Assembly: GCA_900491605.1 (NCBI GenBank)
Contig: UESW01001601.1
Coordinates: 124,001 to 188,000 of the forward strand
Source of the DNA: Calamus simplicifolius
Lineage: Eukaryota > Streptophyta > Magnoliopsida > Arecales > Arecaceae
Length of the DNA: 64,000 bases
Direction: 5' to 3'
The notes beneath the pieces are model-generated. The model was given only the letters and a program-made list of their open reading frames with translations, was not told where the DNA came from and made no database searches. Made by a program: the position numbers and the translations under genes. Shown here piece after piece: positions 45,669 to 57,497 of the stretch (within the stretch, counting starts at the first letter, position 1; each line of letters starts with the position of its first letter).

Positions 45669-47110
45669 TAACAAAGGCTTTAATTAAGCAAAATGATCAA
45701 AGTGATGGAAAAGAAAGAACAACAGCAGGTTAAAACAAAGCAGAAAACAATATGACACAGCTCAACAATTGATAAAATAGAGGGGTCAAACGGGGAATAA
45801 GTAACAACATCGGGTATTACAGAGGAGTATTGGGAAGCCATGGTTTTGAAATAAGAAAATTAACAGATCAGGGATTAGAAAAATACTGTTAATCAACTTC
45901 AGAATTAATGATTCAATGAGTACACCCTAGACGGAAAATCCAGGAAATTACAAAGTGATATTTAAAAACATAATCAAGGGGATCAAAGTATATTCAGAAA
46001 CATCAGTGACCACACTATAAGGAGATAGCAACAGAAAAATCACAAGCATATTAATAAGTTAATTGGAGCAGCCATATCAGCAGTACATATGTTCAAAACC
46101 AAGAGTAGCAATTCCACCAAAATATAGTAACAAAAAAGGCTGAAAATTAAAAGTAACAACAAAACATACAAATGAATGAGCAATTGAAAAGAACATCCAA
46201 CCATTCGATATTAAATAGATATAACTCGAGAGAATTGCAGTAGAAATCCAACATCAGATATTTTTTAGAAAACAAATATCCTTCAACATGTAAGTAATAG
46301 TAGTTGCCTTGGTTCAAGCTTTCAACTTGCTGTAAACTACAGTGACCAAAATTTATAAATCCAAATCCAGAAGTTACTAAGATCAAAAGTCTGTACAAAA
46401 TCGGATACCATACTCTCTCTATGTATCTCTCGATGAGGAGAGAGATAAGAGCAGACTAAACCCTACATCGGGGAATTGTGAAACAAAAGTAGTTGGAAAG
46501 GCAATAAAAGACTCATGATTGGGCAAAAAAAAATAAAAAAAAATCTTTGGGAAAAAAAAAACAAAGGGTAAACTAAAACATCACCATCAGATGGAAAAAA
46601 GTAAAATCCTAAGAATCGAAAAAGGGATGGCAATCAGAACCCAGAAACTGAAACCAGAACCCACGGAATCGGAATCAACGTGGGACGATTCCAAAAGAAA
46701 TAAAACCCACAGAAAAGAAATCAAATCTTCCCATTTCCGCAGCACAAAAAAAAAAAAAGTTTAAGGGAAGAAAAAGAGAAAAAATTGAAAACGCTCAAAT
46801 AAAATACTTATGAACCCGATCAAAATAGAACCGAATGAAACCACTTCTTCTTCTCGATCTCTTCAAACAGTATTTCAAACGCCCCGATTCAGAGCAGAGA
46901 TAAAAAACCCCACTGAACCAAAAAAAAAAAAAACGGAGTAATCAAATTTAAGATTTTTAAAGAAAGAAAAGTACCTTGAAGAAAATAAAGAAGAAGAAGA
47001 AGACCAGAGGAATCGGGTTCGAAGCACCACGGCAAGTCCAAGAAACGATGGAGGAGGAAGAGGGGAAGATTAAAAGGACGAGATATCTCTCATCTCCCAC
47101 GCGGCGACTG
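42173..47110 (-). CDS. SNAP33: SNAP33-type Qb+Qc SNARE (SNAP25-like)
   Basis: Coding exons: 44777-45262, 43604-43697, 43403-43530, 43214-43311 and 42173-42272 (complement), 301 aa. Every junction has GT/AG and keeps phase. The ATG at 45262 lies 17 nt after an acceptor; a 5'UTR exon ends at 46975 with a GTAC donor, leaving a 1.7 kb leader intron. The Qb helix runs from 'QSVQELENYAVYKAEETTQK' to 'ADIDHDLSR'. The linker contains 'GEKLLGSLGGIFSKTWKPKK'. The Qc helix runs from 'MEKAKQDDALSDLSNVLVEL' to 'NQRARRLLGK'. The central Gln of Qc follows the Arg split by the last intron. No Cys cluster is present, normal for plant SNAP33. It acts at the plasma membrane and cell plate in vesicle fusion with KNOLLE- or PEN1-type syntaxins and VAMP721/722. 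Confidence 0.93.
42779..42960 (-). repeat. RTE-type LINE 3' end fragment in a SNAP33 intron
   Basis: Plus-strand 'CTCAACTCAACTCAACTCAT', followed by 'CAACTACATAGGGTCGGCTA' and 'CTCTATTCAGGACCAAGTC', matches the piece at 49063-49200. Read on the minus strand it ends in TGAGT repeats, the usual 3' tail of plant RTE LINEs. It lies inside the last intron of the SNAP33-like gene. The GGGTCGGCTA word is also shared with Au-type SINEs, so a SINE is possible. Confidence 0.65.
45640..45666. repeat. (AAT)n microsatellite in the SNAP33 leader intron
   Basis: An AAT run lies just after 'CCCAACTAGTTTGGAATTAA', a word typical of Au-type SINE ends, so a short SINE relic may occupy 45540-45610. Confidence 0.6.
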
Positions 47111-49062
47111 CGAGAGGGGAAAGCGGTAAGAAAGCGAGGGCGAGGCCTTGGTCCAAACCAATTTAAAACTATTATTATTTATATATAATTTTTTTGTCAT
47201 TTTCTTTATTTTTTAAAAGTGATTTGGACGGCTCGGATCTCCAATCCCCACTCTGCGAGCCGGCGCTGGAAGATTAGACCGTTGGACTCCGTCTCTCCCT
47301 TCCGTCGCAGCCGTCGGGCTAGGCATGCATTCTGGGACGCACGGATCAAACGGTTCTGGTTGATTTAAATCAAGAGGTAAGTATTAGAGGTAAGTACAAG
47401 GGGTACAACTGGGCTCATAAAATGTGGGTATTTTTTAACCCTAATTTAAATTCTATTTATAAAATTTAATTCTAACCTTTAACTTTAATTTTATTTGTAA
47501 AATTTTAATCCTAATCTTATTTTTAAAAATTAGGTTTGGAATAAGTTTCGGATTAAAATTCGAGTTGATAAGAAAAATAAATAAATAAATAAATAAAATA
47601 CTTTTTTTCAAAGTAAATAAACATCAAATTATGGATTTCAAAGATGAAAAAATAAAATTTCTTGGGAACGCATAAGCTGGACTCGGGGCTTTAACATTGT
47701 ATTAAAAAAAAAGTCTTACTTGAAATAAAGAAGAAAATGAGGTGTCCTAAACAAAGAAGAGGAGGAGACCGGAAGTGAAATGAAATGTATGGATGGTCCT
47801 CCTTTATGTTTGTCCTTTTCCTTTCCTGCGATCGACCTTGCCCTCTTCGTCCTTAAGTTAGCCATCTCATTCGATCCGATTGGCATCTTCAATGCCCTAA
47901 AAAATCTGATGTCGATAAGCTATCCCATTCAAATAGCCCTCAGGTTTGGATTATCTCGGATTCGAATTGCGATCAATTCTAAACCGAATCAATTGCAAAT
48001 TGGATGGGATTAAATTCTGATCTTTCGAATTTGGATTAGGCAAATATGAGTTTAAACACGATTGTAAATCAAATTTGACGGATCATATTCGGATTCAAGT
48101 TGCACCCCTGGTTAAGGATTTTCAGCTTGATCTTTTATCATATCCGAATCCGATCCAAGTTGCACCCGTGGGTAAGGATTTTCAGCTTGATCTTTTACCA
48201 TGCCGTTATTTAATAATAATACGCGTGGACTTTGATTCGGTTTGGCTGGGATTCTAGATGATTTGAAGAAGTCTTGAATGGACGCCTGCCGGAAATCAAG
48301 GCCGAGGGAAGACTTGGTTACGGTGACGTTCACACCATCTCCCGCACGCCGGTGGATAGGCCGGTTGGAATTTGGAAATTGGAAGCTAACGGTGCACTCC
48401 ACCTGGCGTTGAAGGGGATGGAAGAAAATTGGCCACCGGAGATCCAATGGGTAAAAGATAGTGATCCGGTCTGAGTATATCTTTTTTTTTAAACCTTAAG
48501 CATCGATATTAGTGTTGGTTTTTGTATTTTAGGTAACAATCTATTGCATATTTATATTTAAAATTGAGACTTACGAAGATGTTATGTGGATGCATTTGCT
48601 GATGTGATTGGTTATCATTAAAATCGTTTTCTTAGTAACAAACATTTCTACCCCACCATCTTCAAAGTTATTGCTTAATTTTCAGCAAAAGTTTGAGTTA
48701 TATTAAAATTTTTAATTTATTATAATTTATTACGTTGCCTTATTACTTTTTAAAAAAAATTGCACTGCATTAATTGGTCGGGTTATATATTAGTTAATGC
48801 TACATTGAATCAAGATACATTGGCATTAGGAATAGGACGGTAAAGAAAGCATTAGATTTTTTCAATATAAACGTTTCTTCTTCTTCTTTTTTGTGGGAGG
48901 CTAGGATTTAGAACTCTTTAAATTAAATCTTGTGCTCTCTATTTTTTTTTAAATGTTTATACCCTTGCAAATAAAGCTAGTTGCATGTTTAATCTTTAAA
49001 AAAACATACATACATGCACATCTACGTTTATGCATGCATCGATCATCTTGTTTTTTAATAGA
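47111..49062. other. SNAP33 upstream region and intergenic DNA
   Basis: 47111-47340 is GC-richer and could hold the SNAP33 promoter. The rest is AT-rich. A diverged 60 bp tandem duplication ('AAGTTGCACCC...AAGGATTTTCAGCTTGATCT') spans about 48091-48199. I see no gene; the ORFs at 47780 and 48274 lack domains and splice context. Confidence 0.4.
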
Positions 49063-49868
49063 TAAACTCAACTCAACTCATCTAAGCTTTTTTTCAACTA
49101 CATGGGGTCGGCTATATGATATGCTTCCTCGACTCTACTCTATTCAGGACTAAGTCGGCACTCAAATTATAAATAGTTATATTATTTTTAATTATTTCTA
49201 ATCATATTAATTTAGGTCTATCTTTACTTCTTCGTTGTATATATCCAAACAATTGTAATTGATTTTCTCTCATTTTATCTTTACTTCTTCGTTGTATATA
49301 TCCAAACAACTGTAATTGATTTTCTCTCATTTTATCTTTACTTCTTCGTTGTATATATTTATTTCTCGTATATATTTATTTCAAATTTTATCTTTTAAAG
49401 TTTTACTACATATCCATCTTAACATACATATTTTTGTTATACTTAATTTTTTTACATGTTATTTACGTATTGCCCAACACTCTATCCATATAGTATAGCT
49501 GGCCTAATAGTGCTTTTATAATTTTTTTTTTAATTTTAACGGGATGCATCGATCATACAATATTCTTGAAGAACTCCTCTACTTAATCCATCCTGCTTTA
49601 ACTCTATGATTCACATTTTCACCTATTTTACCTTCTTACTGGATAATTGATAACAAATACCTAAATTTTTTACTTCTTGATATCTCTTGGCTTGCAATAT
49701 TCATTGTCTCTTCATTTATATTTCTACTTCCACTAAAATTATATTTCATGTAGTCAGTTTTAGTTTTACTAATCCTAAAACCCATTCTAAAGCCTCTCTC
49801 CAAATCTCTACCTGATCATTTACTCTATATTTAGTTTCATCAATCAACACTATATCGTCTGCAAATAA
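49063..49868 (-). mobile_element. RTE-type LINE, 5' truncated, interrupted by an LTR element
   Basis: On the minus strand the RT active-site block 'VLFADDIVLIDET' at about 49868-49830 is followed by 'VEIWREALE', then a long decayed 3' section. The section ends in (TGAGT)n at 49063-49080. Three tandem copies of 'TTTACTTCTTCGTTGTATAT' lie at about 49212-49360. A Gypsy-type element inserted just upstream of the F-A-D-D codons; the LINE resumes at 52329-52360 ('SIYSKIIHG'), giving an uninterrupted reading when the insertion and one CACAC are removed. Confidence 0.82.
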
Positions 49869-49873
49869 CACAC

Positions 49874-50268
49874 TGTTGCTGCTGGAATCTGTCCTCCGAC
49901 TCGGGCGCGATAGGGCTTCGAGATGGGGCTCCCGCCTGCGTGGACCTGCAAAACAGTCCTCACGTGAGAGGCGTTGGGGGTGGCCCTCTGCGGAAGACCC
50001 TCCGACGCTCAAGTCAGTGGAAATCAGCAATCAACAAAAATAAGGAGAAGGCTCTCGCTGAAGAGTCTCTCCAGAGCTCAGAGTAGAGCGCTAATGGCAG
50101 AAGCAAAGGCAGAGAAGGAGAGAGGGTGCCAGTGAGCAAGTGTGCATACCTAAAGAGTCAGCCGACGACTCTATTTATAGAGGATCACCTGATTCCCTGA
50201 GGGCGTTGTGGGTCCGAAAGTTGTTAGGATCTGAATCCAGTTTGTTATGAAATCGGTAGGATTCGCAT
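49874..50268 (-). repeat. Truncated 3' LTR
   Basis: 395 bp matching 51050-51445 with scattered substitutions. The match ends abruptly at 'GGATTCGCATCTG', beyond which gag sequence begins; this is the deletion junction. Confidence 0.88.
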
Positions 50269-50896
50269 CTGATGCCCCATGGAACATCATTATCGATCGG
50301 AAGCTGCTGAGATGATCGTCGGGGATGGAGGAGCCATGATAAGGCTCGATGGCAGGCAGCTTGACGTGGGAGGGAATCACTTCTTCCATGATCTTCTTAG
50401 AGAAGGGGATGCCCTGCTCCGTCTTATTCTGAAGCGGATGGGCCTGCTTGGCGGCGTCTAGCTCTTGATGCATTTTTTAGAGTTGGCGGCGGATCTCCCC
50501 GTCAGGAAGAGCAAAAGGTGCAGGACGAGGAGAATACTGAGACGGTGTTGAATCATGGCAAGAGTACACCGGGGAGAGGGATCGGGCCCGCCGAGATCTA
50601 GGGATATCTTTGCTGCTGACTCGTTGGGGAGCTGGCTCAGCTTTCCTAGGATGGCGAGGGGGGTCCGCAACCCCATGCAGGCCGGAAGAAGAGGTCGCTG
50701 GATGAGCGGAGGCTGCATCCTCCTCAGGAGGGTGAGGGGTATGAGCAGCTGGACGGGGGGCTTCGGAGCACCCCTGAATCGGGTAGGCCAGAGCCTGGAC
50801 TTGCTGGACCAGTGAGGCGAACTGGTCCTGAGTCACCGGGGCCGCCGGTGGTGATGGAGTCTCAACTGGCGGTGGTGGCGGCACAACACTGCTCAC
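50171..50896 (-). pseudogene. Gypsy gag fragment fused to LTR
   Basis: On the minus strand 50896-50477 reads a Pro-rich gag head ('MSSVVPPPPPVETPSPPAAP'). 50473-50270 reads 'LPAIEPYHGSSIPDDHLSSF' and 'RSIMMFHGASD', the conserved start of retrotransposon gag. From there the same frame runs into LTR-derived codons ('NPTDFITNWIQILT') up to about 50171. The two gag segments are offset by a frame change at about 50475. Confidence 0.82.
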
Positions 50897-51049
50897 CGGA
50901 TCGGGTCTTTGGGAGGCGACCTGATCTCAGGCTTCGGAGGTAGCCTTTCTTCGATTGGCCATGGGAGGAGTTCTCTTTCAGATCAAGATCCTTGTCTCCT
51001 GGATCACAAGTGTTAAGGGACTTGAGGAAACCTTCCTCTAGCGCCAATT

Positions 51050-52323
51050 TGTTGCTGCTGGAATCTGTCCTCCGACTCAGGCACGATAGGGCTTCGAGAT
51101 GGGGCTCCCGCCTGGGTGGACCTGCAAAATAGTCCTCATGCGAGAGGCATTGGGGGTGGCCCTCTGTGGAAGACCCTCCGATGTTCAAGTCAGTGGAGGT
51201 CGGCAATCAACAAAAATGAGAAGAAGGCTCTCGCTGAAGAGTCTCTCCAAAGCTCAGAGTAGAGCGCTAATGGTGGAAGCAAAGGCAAAGAAGGAGAGAG
51301 GGTGCCAGTGAGCAAGTGTGCATACCTGAGGAGTCGGCAGACGACTCTATTTACAGAAGATCACCTGATTTCCTGAAGGCGTTGTGGGTCTGAAAGTTGT
51401 TAGGATCTGAATCCAGTTTGTTATGAAATCGGTAGGATTCGCATCTGGTTAGTTAAAGGATCGACGGTTGGGAGAGTTTATTGATGTCTCGAGATTTGGC
51501 GAGGGCATAGGCTCCAAGGCTCTAGGCCACTCTCAGATATGATTTCTGTTTGGAATCTTACAACTTTAAGTTCTCCCGCACCGAATTCCGCAGAGGTATA
51601 GGTATCGCTCGGGCTAGGCCGAGTGATAGGAGAGATCGGCTAGGAAGGCCGGGTGGTGGGAGTAGCTCGGCCAGGGAGGCCGAAAGATGAGATGGCTCGG
51701 CTAAAGGGACTGAGAGATGATATGGCTCGGCTAGGGCCGAGAGATGACAAAGCTCGGTTGGGGCCGAGAAACGACAAGGCTCGGCCAAAGGGACCGAGAG
51801 ATGATATGGCTCGGCTAGGGCCGAGAGATGACAAAGCTCGGCTGGGGCTGAGAAACGACAAGGCTCAGCCAAAGGGACCGAGAGATGATATGGCTCGGCT
51901 AGGGCTGAGAGATGACAAAGCTCGGCTGGGGCCGAGAGACAATAGAGCTCGGTTAGAGCCAAAAGATGATGAAGCTCGGCTGGGGCCGAGAGACGACAGA
52001 GCTCGGCTGGAGCCGAAAGATGATGAAGCTCGGCTGGGGCCGAGAGACGATAAGGCTCGGCTGGAGCCAAAAGATGATAATGAAGCTCGGCTGGGGCCGA
52101 GAAACGATAAGGCTCGGCCAAAGGGACCGAGAGATGATATAGCTCGGCCGAGGGGGCCGAGAGACGATAGCACCTTGGGAATCCTTGGCTCGGTGAGGGG
52201 CTAGGATGCTCCAATTTACCGAGGCTGACTTATCTTTGGCGGGTGTGGCACAGCGAGTAGGGATCAGGGCTAGCCTTAGCCATGTGCACGATTATTGATG
52301 CACAACGATTTTACCCCTCAACA
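51050..52323 (-). repeat. Full 5' LTR, 1.27 kb, with an internal hairpin minisatellite
   Basis: Begins TGTTGCTGCTGG and ends CCCCTCAACA on the plus strand, so the termini form TG...CA with inverted TGTTG/CAACA. About half of its length (51605-52200) is the GGCTCGG repeat array described separately. The region 51050-51445 matches the other LTR. Confidence 0.85.
51605..52200. repeat. Hairpin minisatellite (CTCGGC...GCCGAG) in the LTR
   Basis: About twenty units of 24-33 bp, each with a small palindrome such as CTCGGCTGGGGCCGAG followed by AGATGACAA-like spacer. Unit variants include CTCGGCCAAAGGGACCGAG. Because units are mostly multiples of three and lack stops, ORFs appear on both strands (Leu-Ser-Ala-Pro-Ala-Glu repeats on minus); I do not count them as genes. 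Single strands could fold into a row of short stems. Confidence 0.9.
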
Positions 52324-52328
52324 CACAC

Positions 52329-52360
52329 CATGAATTATTTTTGAATAAATGCTCCTCCTA
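52329..52360 (-). repeat. Second piece of the interrupted RTE LINE
   Basis: On the minus strand, 'SIYSKIIHG' joins 'VLFADDIVL' at 49868 after removal of the Gypsy-type element and one CACAC. The upstream boundary near 52360 is approximate. Confidence 0.6.
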
Positions 52361-54092
52361 TTAAACTTTTTACTAATAGTGACAATAAATTGCTATTCTA
52401 ATATTAAAAATTAAGATTTTGCTATGATGCTTTTTATTTTAAATATTAAAAATATTAATTATTTGATTTTATTAGCAATTGGTTCTACCTAATTATTAGC
52501 ATGGCTGGTGCCGTAAAAAAAATTGAATATGATAGGATGATGTGGTAAAAAATTGAAGTACTATAGTGTATACAATGGCAATTAGGTTTAACAAGGACAT
52601 GGGATTGTCATGATCCAAACTAGAAGATCATGATATGCATAAGAACCAAATGAATAAGGCTCATCTCAATCAAAGTAAGCCTCAAATAGCTTAATCGCAT
52701 GCAGGTAATATCAACCTAAAAAACTTTTATTCATAACACATATTTGTAAAAAGGAAGTTTGCACCAATCTACACATATACATATCTATAATAACTACAAC
52801 TCAAATCACAAATATTTATGAGATTCATCTATGTGGTATCTGTAGAGCTCTATGCACGATCTACTTATAATATATAAATGGAACATTCTTTGATTAGCTA
52901 GTATAACCTAAAGGATACGAGATATAGAGTCCAACATTATCAAGGAGAAGACCTTCAAGAAGATACCTAATCAAAGGAAAAAGACATGGGATTGTAAATG
53001 AATAAATAATAATAGATATACCATAAGATGATACATAAAGTGTAGCATCAATTAATTAATTTACATATATACAACTAATAAGGTATTGAAATATGAGATT
53101 TCTTGAATTGTAAATGGTAACATATCATGTTTAATTTAAGAGTTATCCATAATACTGTATCAAAGATTTAATAATAATACTCAAAATCATCAATTTATAA
53201 GAAGTACGTATTATATGTATTTGGTAAAATATTAAAGCATGAAATTATTCATGGGTAACAATAATGCATCATTCTCTAAACTAGTCTCAAGTAACTAGCT
53301 CATCAAGAATTTAATAGTATCAGAATTTAAAAACAATTAAATTATTAGTATGCATCACAGATATAAGCATGCATATACACCTATAGAAATTATCACAGTA
53401 CTGGACATTAGATAAAATTAAGTTATCTAGGGCCATTGAAAACAAATGGTTCAAAAGCTCAGGTTAATGACTTGAAGGTCCAAATAAAGAATTGCTAATA
53501 GCCAAATTAGAGTAGATTACACGTGTGATTCTCACACGAAGCTAGTAGTTATTTTCCTAAAGGAAGTGCTCATAAACTAATCCATCATGCACGTATTATG
53601 TCACAATGCAGAATGCACCCATCAAATCATATGAAATAATTCTTATTTAAAAATTACTTTCATTCATCAAATCATATCATGAATAAATGATAGAAGATAT
53701 CATAAACATATCGAGATAAATGCATTTTTTTCATTGCTTCGAAAAAAATTTACTGTACAAGTTAACTAATTATGCTATAATGATTATTATTTGCTCATAG
53801 ATAATCAAAAATATGAATCACCACATAAGAAATTTACTAAATAAATTAATTTAATATACTATATAAGTCATTATCCATCCACTCTCAATAACCAGAAGTT
53901 CCAATAGAACCTAAGCTGTCAATTGGCTTAAATTTTAAGTGGAAATGGACGATAGATCCTTTGAGATTGGAAAAGGCTCGTTGAGCAACTGATTTAGGAG
54001 TATAAATATGGGCATGAAAGAGAAATACTATAAATAATAGTTTAAAAAAAAATGAGGAGATTTAAGAAGAGACACAGTACTTGATATTCTAA
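52361..54092. other. AT-rich non-coding stretch
   Basis: No open frame of interest, no element ends and no RNA gene were recognised. Confidence 0.4.
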
Positions 54093-55948
54093 GGCTGTGT
54101 TTGAATGTCAAAAAGTTATTTTGGGAATAGGAATATGTATTCTAGCGGAAAAGCTTATTCCTCTTGTTATTCCAGATTTTTGTTTGAATGAAAATATGGT
54201 ATTTCATATTATTCCAGTGCAATTAATGCAGTATTATTTCAATGGTGTTTGTATCATAGTTATCAAAATCGGACCGGACCGGGGCTCAACCGGTTGAACC
54301 AGGACCCGGAGGCTATACCGGTCCGATTCTAGCAGTGCAAGTCACCCGGATTAACTCGGTTAACCCGTTCGGTTCACCCGTGAATCGGTAATCCAGCTGA
54401 ACCGGATGGATCACGGGTTTATCAATAATTAATATTCAATTCAATGCGATGGGCTGTTTCAAAGTCTCTAGAAGAAACTCGGGACGTCCCTTCGACTTCT
54501 CTAAGCGAACATCTCCGTCTCTTCACCGAAGCAGAGTCGGCCTTCGTTCATCGTCCAGAGAGACTCCAATCAAGGCTTCCTTCGTCCAGCGAACGTCCAG
54601 CGAAAGAGTCTGGCTCCCTCACTCTCTTGGCCTCTTCGCTTCGGTAAATAAGCATATAAGTAACGTCAAATACCATTCATTGGCATATAAGTAACGTCAA
54701 ATACCATTCATGTTGCCAGCACTTTATGTTGCAATTTGTTTTGACTTTTAATGCCAAGATTCAAAGACTTATTTCGATGTCTACATCTGTATTTTTCGGT
54801 GCCTAAGGGGGAGAAGGGACGCAGTTTGTGCTGCGGTGGGTGGCGTCGCAGCGGGTGTGGCCGCTGATAGCATTCGGGGCATTGGTGGCGTGCTGGTACG
54901 AGCACATCAGCCGGACGATTTGCCTGGTGGTGTGCAAGAACCACCCGTTGTGACTTGTGGGAGCTCGCCTTCAACTTCAAGTTCGTCTGTTTGTCACCCG
55001 CAAGTAACATGTTAGCTCTCAGGCTCTCAAGTCTCAGCAATGCTAGTAGTTTCTTACTTTCTTTCCTCTTCTATTAATAAATTCTGCATGTTTGATTGTT
55101 TGTATTATTATAATTTGAAGTTTTTATGGCATTATGTTAAAGTTATTATCATATTGATCTTAATTTTTTTATTAAAAGTTAATTTTTATTATTAAACATT
55201 TATAAATATTTTAATTTTTTTATATTAAAATAATTGAACCGATGGTTCAATCGGTGACTCGACCGGTTGAACCAGTGACCCGATGACCCGAGCCCTTGGC
55301 CGGGTCGATGTTCGGTCCGGGTCTAACAACTATGGTTTGTATGATGTGGAAATAAGCAGGTATTTCACTTGGAATAGATGAAGTATTCTTCTAAAATTTT
55401 AAAAATACTCCTTGACCATTTGATGAAAAAAATTATTTATCATTTTATTTTTTCTTACGTTGACTTTATTAAATTATTTGTTATTAGTAAATAAATCCTA
55501 AAAATATATACATAGCAAACTTAATTAATGATTGCATTATAAAAATTAATACAGCTTTAAATAAATAGATTTGTTAAATTTTTCATAATAATTGAGTAAT
55601 TTTATATTAATAAATTAATTAAGAATTTTTTAAAAATCCCAATATATAAGAAAAAATAGCTTATCAATTTTTTTTTAATTTAATTATTAGAATAATTTAA
55701 TTATTAGAGGAAAAGAAGGAAGAATAAGGCGATGAAAAATATCGGCCTTTTTAACATCCCCGGCTGCCCTTGGAATAACAACAGTAGCGAAAAATATTCC
55801 ATGGGGTGCCATAGAATTAGACGAGAAGATAAGCTGCGTTGATAAAATAAGGAAAATTGAGGCCCACGAGCGCTATAAAACAACGTTTAAAGGAATAAAT
55901 TGAAATAAAGTCCTACTTCAAATGGAAATAAGACATCCAAACGCAACC
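54093..55948. mobile_element. PIF/Harbinger-like MITE split by a nested element
   Basis: The left end GGCTGTGTTTGAATGTC at 54093 pairs with the complement of the right end GACATCCAAACGCAACC ending at 55948. TAA and TTA triplets adjoin the ends, as in Harbinger/Tourist elements (3 bp TAA/TTA duplication). The AT-rich arms continue to be complementary. The central part 54255-55334 is a separate insertion; without it the MITE would be under 0.8 kb. Confidence 0.65.
54255..55334. mobile_element. hAT-like non-autonomous element with GC-rich cargo
   Basis: Ends CATAGTTATCAAAATCGG and the complement of GGTCTAACAACTATG share CATAGTT. Both ends are followed inwards by GGACCGG / CCGGTTGAACC repeats. 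A perfect 8 bp duplication GTTTGTAT flanks it at 54247-54254 and 55335-55342, as for hAT elements. Two GC-rich internal blocks (54440-54640 and 54790-55010) look unlike the AT-rich surroundings. The second contains a plausible membrane-helix reading 'VWPLIAFGALVACWYEHISR' on plus and could be captured host sequence. Confidence 0.7.
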
Positions 55949-56756
55949 TTAAGGACGAAGGAAATATTATAAGGGCTTGCGAACTCTTATTATTCCCCAT
56001 CCCCTTGGATGAATTTTGCTTTCCTTTATCGTCGCGAAAGTCAGAGGGCCTACTCCTGAAGCTCCGCGTTTGGAGGGTTTACCTGGACTTGGTGTCTAGT
56101 TAAGAAACCCATGCATGCTACTCGCCTCGTTCCAGAAGGTACCGTCATACGGACAATCGCAAGGATGAGACCAGCGTGCACGGTACGCCATGCCTTAAGT
56201 TAACACCTTCTCCACGTCACCCTCACGTACGAATTCGCTAGATGGCCGCAACCCTACGGGATGCCCACGCCGGCCATGTCCTTGCTATGGGCTTGTTTCT
56301 ATTTTTTTTCCCCCACTTTTCGTCTACCTAAAATCTTTTAAAAAAAATCATTTAAAATTCAATATAAATAAAAAATTAAATTCTTTATATAAAAAAATAA
56401 CTTTTTTAAAAAATAAATTTTAAAATTTTTTAAAAAAATACGTATCGACTAATAGCAAGTTAAGATACTTTTGCTTTAGATAAAAATTTAAAAAAATTAA
56501 TAGTTTAAGATTGATAAAAATATAAAATTTTTAAAAAAAATTTAATGAATTATTTTATAAGATTTCAACAAAAATTGCATCACATAATCAACTTTATATA
56601 AGCTTATAATGGCTTGATCCAAAGTTTACTTTCACAGTAGCATCAACTTACTATAATATTTTTAGATTAAATCATTTTTCTATAGTATAAATCATAACAC
56701 GCCATTGGATTGAAGGCTAGGATGTTAATAGGGTGGTGACAATAGCAACAGTGGTG
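55949..56756. other. Intergenic, no gene seen
   Basis: A GC-richer patch at 55990-56290 is followed by strongly AT-rich DNA. No ORF, RNA gene or element end was recognised. Confidence 0.4.
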
Positions 56757-56761
56757 ATGGA

Positions 56762-57497
56762 TGAAAAGTGGATCATCCTCTTTCTATCCTTGGAGCATAG
56801 CATGCATTCGATCAGCCCCAAGTCGTGTGGAGATGCGGAAGCAAGATGATATCCCTGCTGAAATTCTGCAGCAGAATTTTGGATCTTGATCTTGGTAATC
56901 TTCCTGGATTGATTAGCAACTAGGATTTTCTTTGGTTTCTTGTGCCCCAAGATTGTAAGAGAGGGTCGTGGCCTCTCTTCTTCCTCACGTGAACCTTCAG
57001 ATCTGATCCAGAAAATCAAGAGACGATGCTCAAGAAGAAGGTGCTGCTAGGGTTTCCTCCTTCTCCTTCTTTGAGAGAGGCGGTTCCAAGAAGATGGCTA
57101 GGGCAGATATGGCAACAATAAAACCCTAGAAATCTATGGCATCTATGTGGAGAAAGAGAGAAAGACGTGGATAAGAGAGAAAAGGAGAGGGATAGCTTAT
57201 TCTTGGGAGAAAAGAGTTTCTTTCATTCATCTATAATCATCATCGTTACATGATTATATCAACCCCGTCCTATGACGGCCACCAAAATAAAACCAGCACC
57301 ACATATGAACCGGTGCCTTATTATATGGATAATAAACCCTAAAAAACTCCCTTGGACCAGCCCACACCTTGGGCCCAAACCCAGCCCAATGATAGACTAG
57401 CCCCCCTCAAGACCCAACAACCTGGGTTTTAAACATGTAGAGCCTATAAACCTCCACCCTAGGATTTAAGCTTTGGAGTACCATACCAGGCTCTACA
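56762..57497 (-). repeat. 3' LTR of the older Copia element
   Basis: 736 bp. On the minus strand it begins TGTAGAGCCTGG and ends TTTTCA (plus-strand TGAAAAG). It contains a TTATTATATGGATAATAAACCC word and a repeated GAAAGAGAGAAAGA tract. Confidence 0.93.

Larger units (their letters stand above)
49874..52323 (-). mobile_element. Deleted Gypsy-type LTR element, 2.45 kb, nested in the RTE LINE
   Basis: Termini TGTTGCTGC and CCTCAACA, with target duplication CACAC at 49869-49873 and 52324-52328. On the minus strand a full 5' LTR (51050-52323) precedes a PBS-like site (ATTGGCGCTAGAGG) and part of gag. Gag runs straight into a truncated 3' LTR (49874-50268). Everything from mid-gag to the 3' LTR interior, including all of pol, is deleted, so this is a non-autonomous derivative. 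Confidence 0.88.

Noticed and set aside
47780..48474. Short plus-strand ORFs downstream of the SNAP33 promoter
   Set aside because: AT-rich context, no domain, and the region is explained by a diverged tandem duplication.
51558..52214. Long Leu/Ser/Ala/Pro repeat ORFs on both strands
   Set aside because: They are translations of the palindromic LTR minisatellite.
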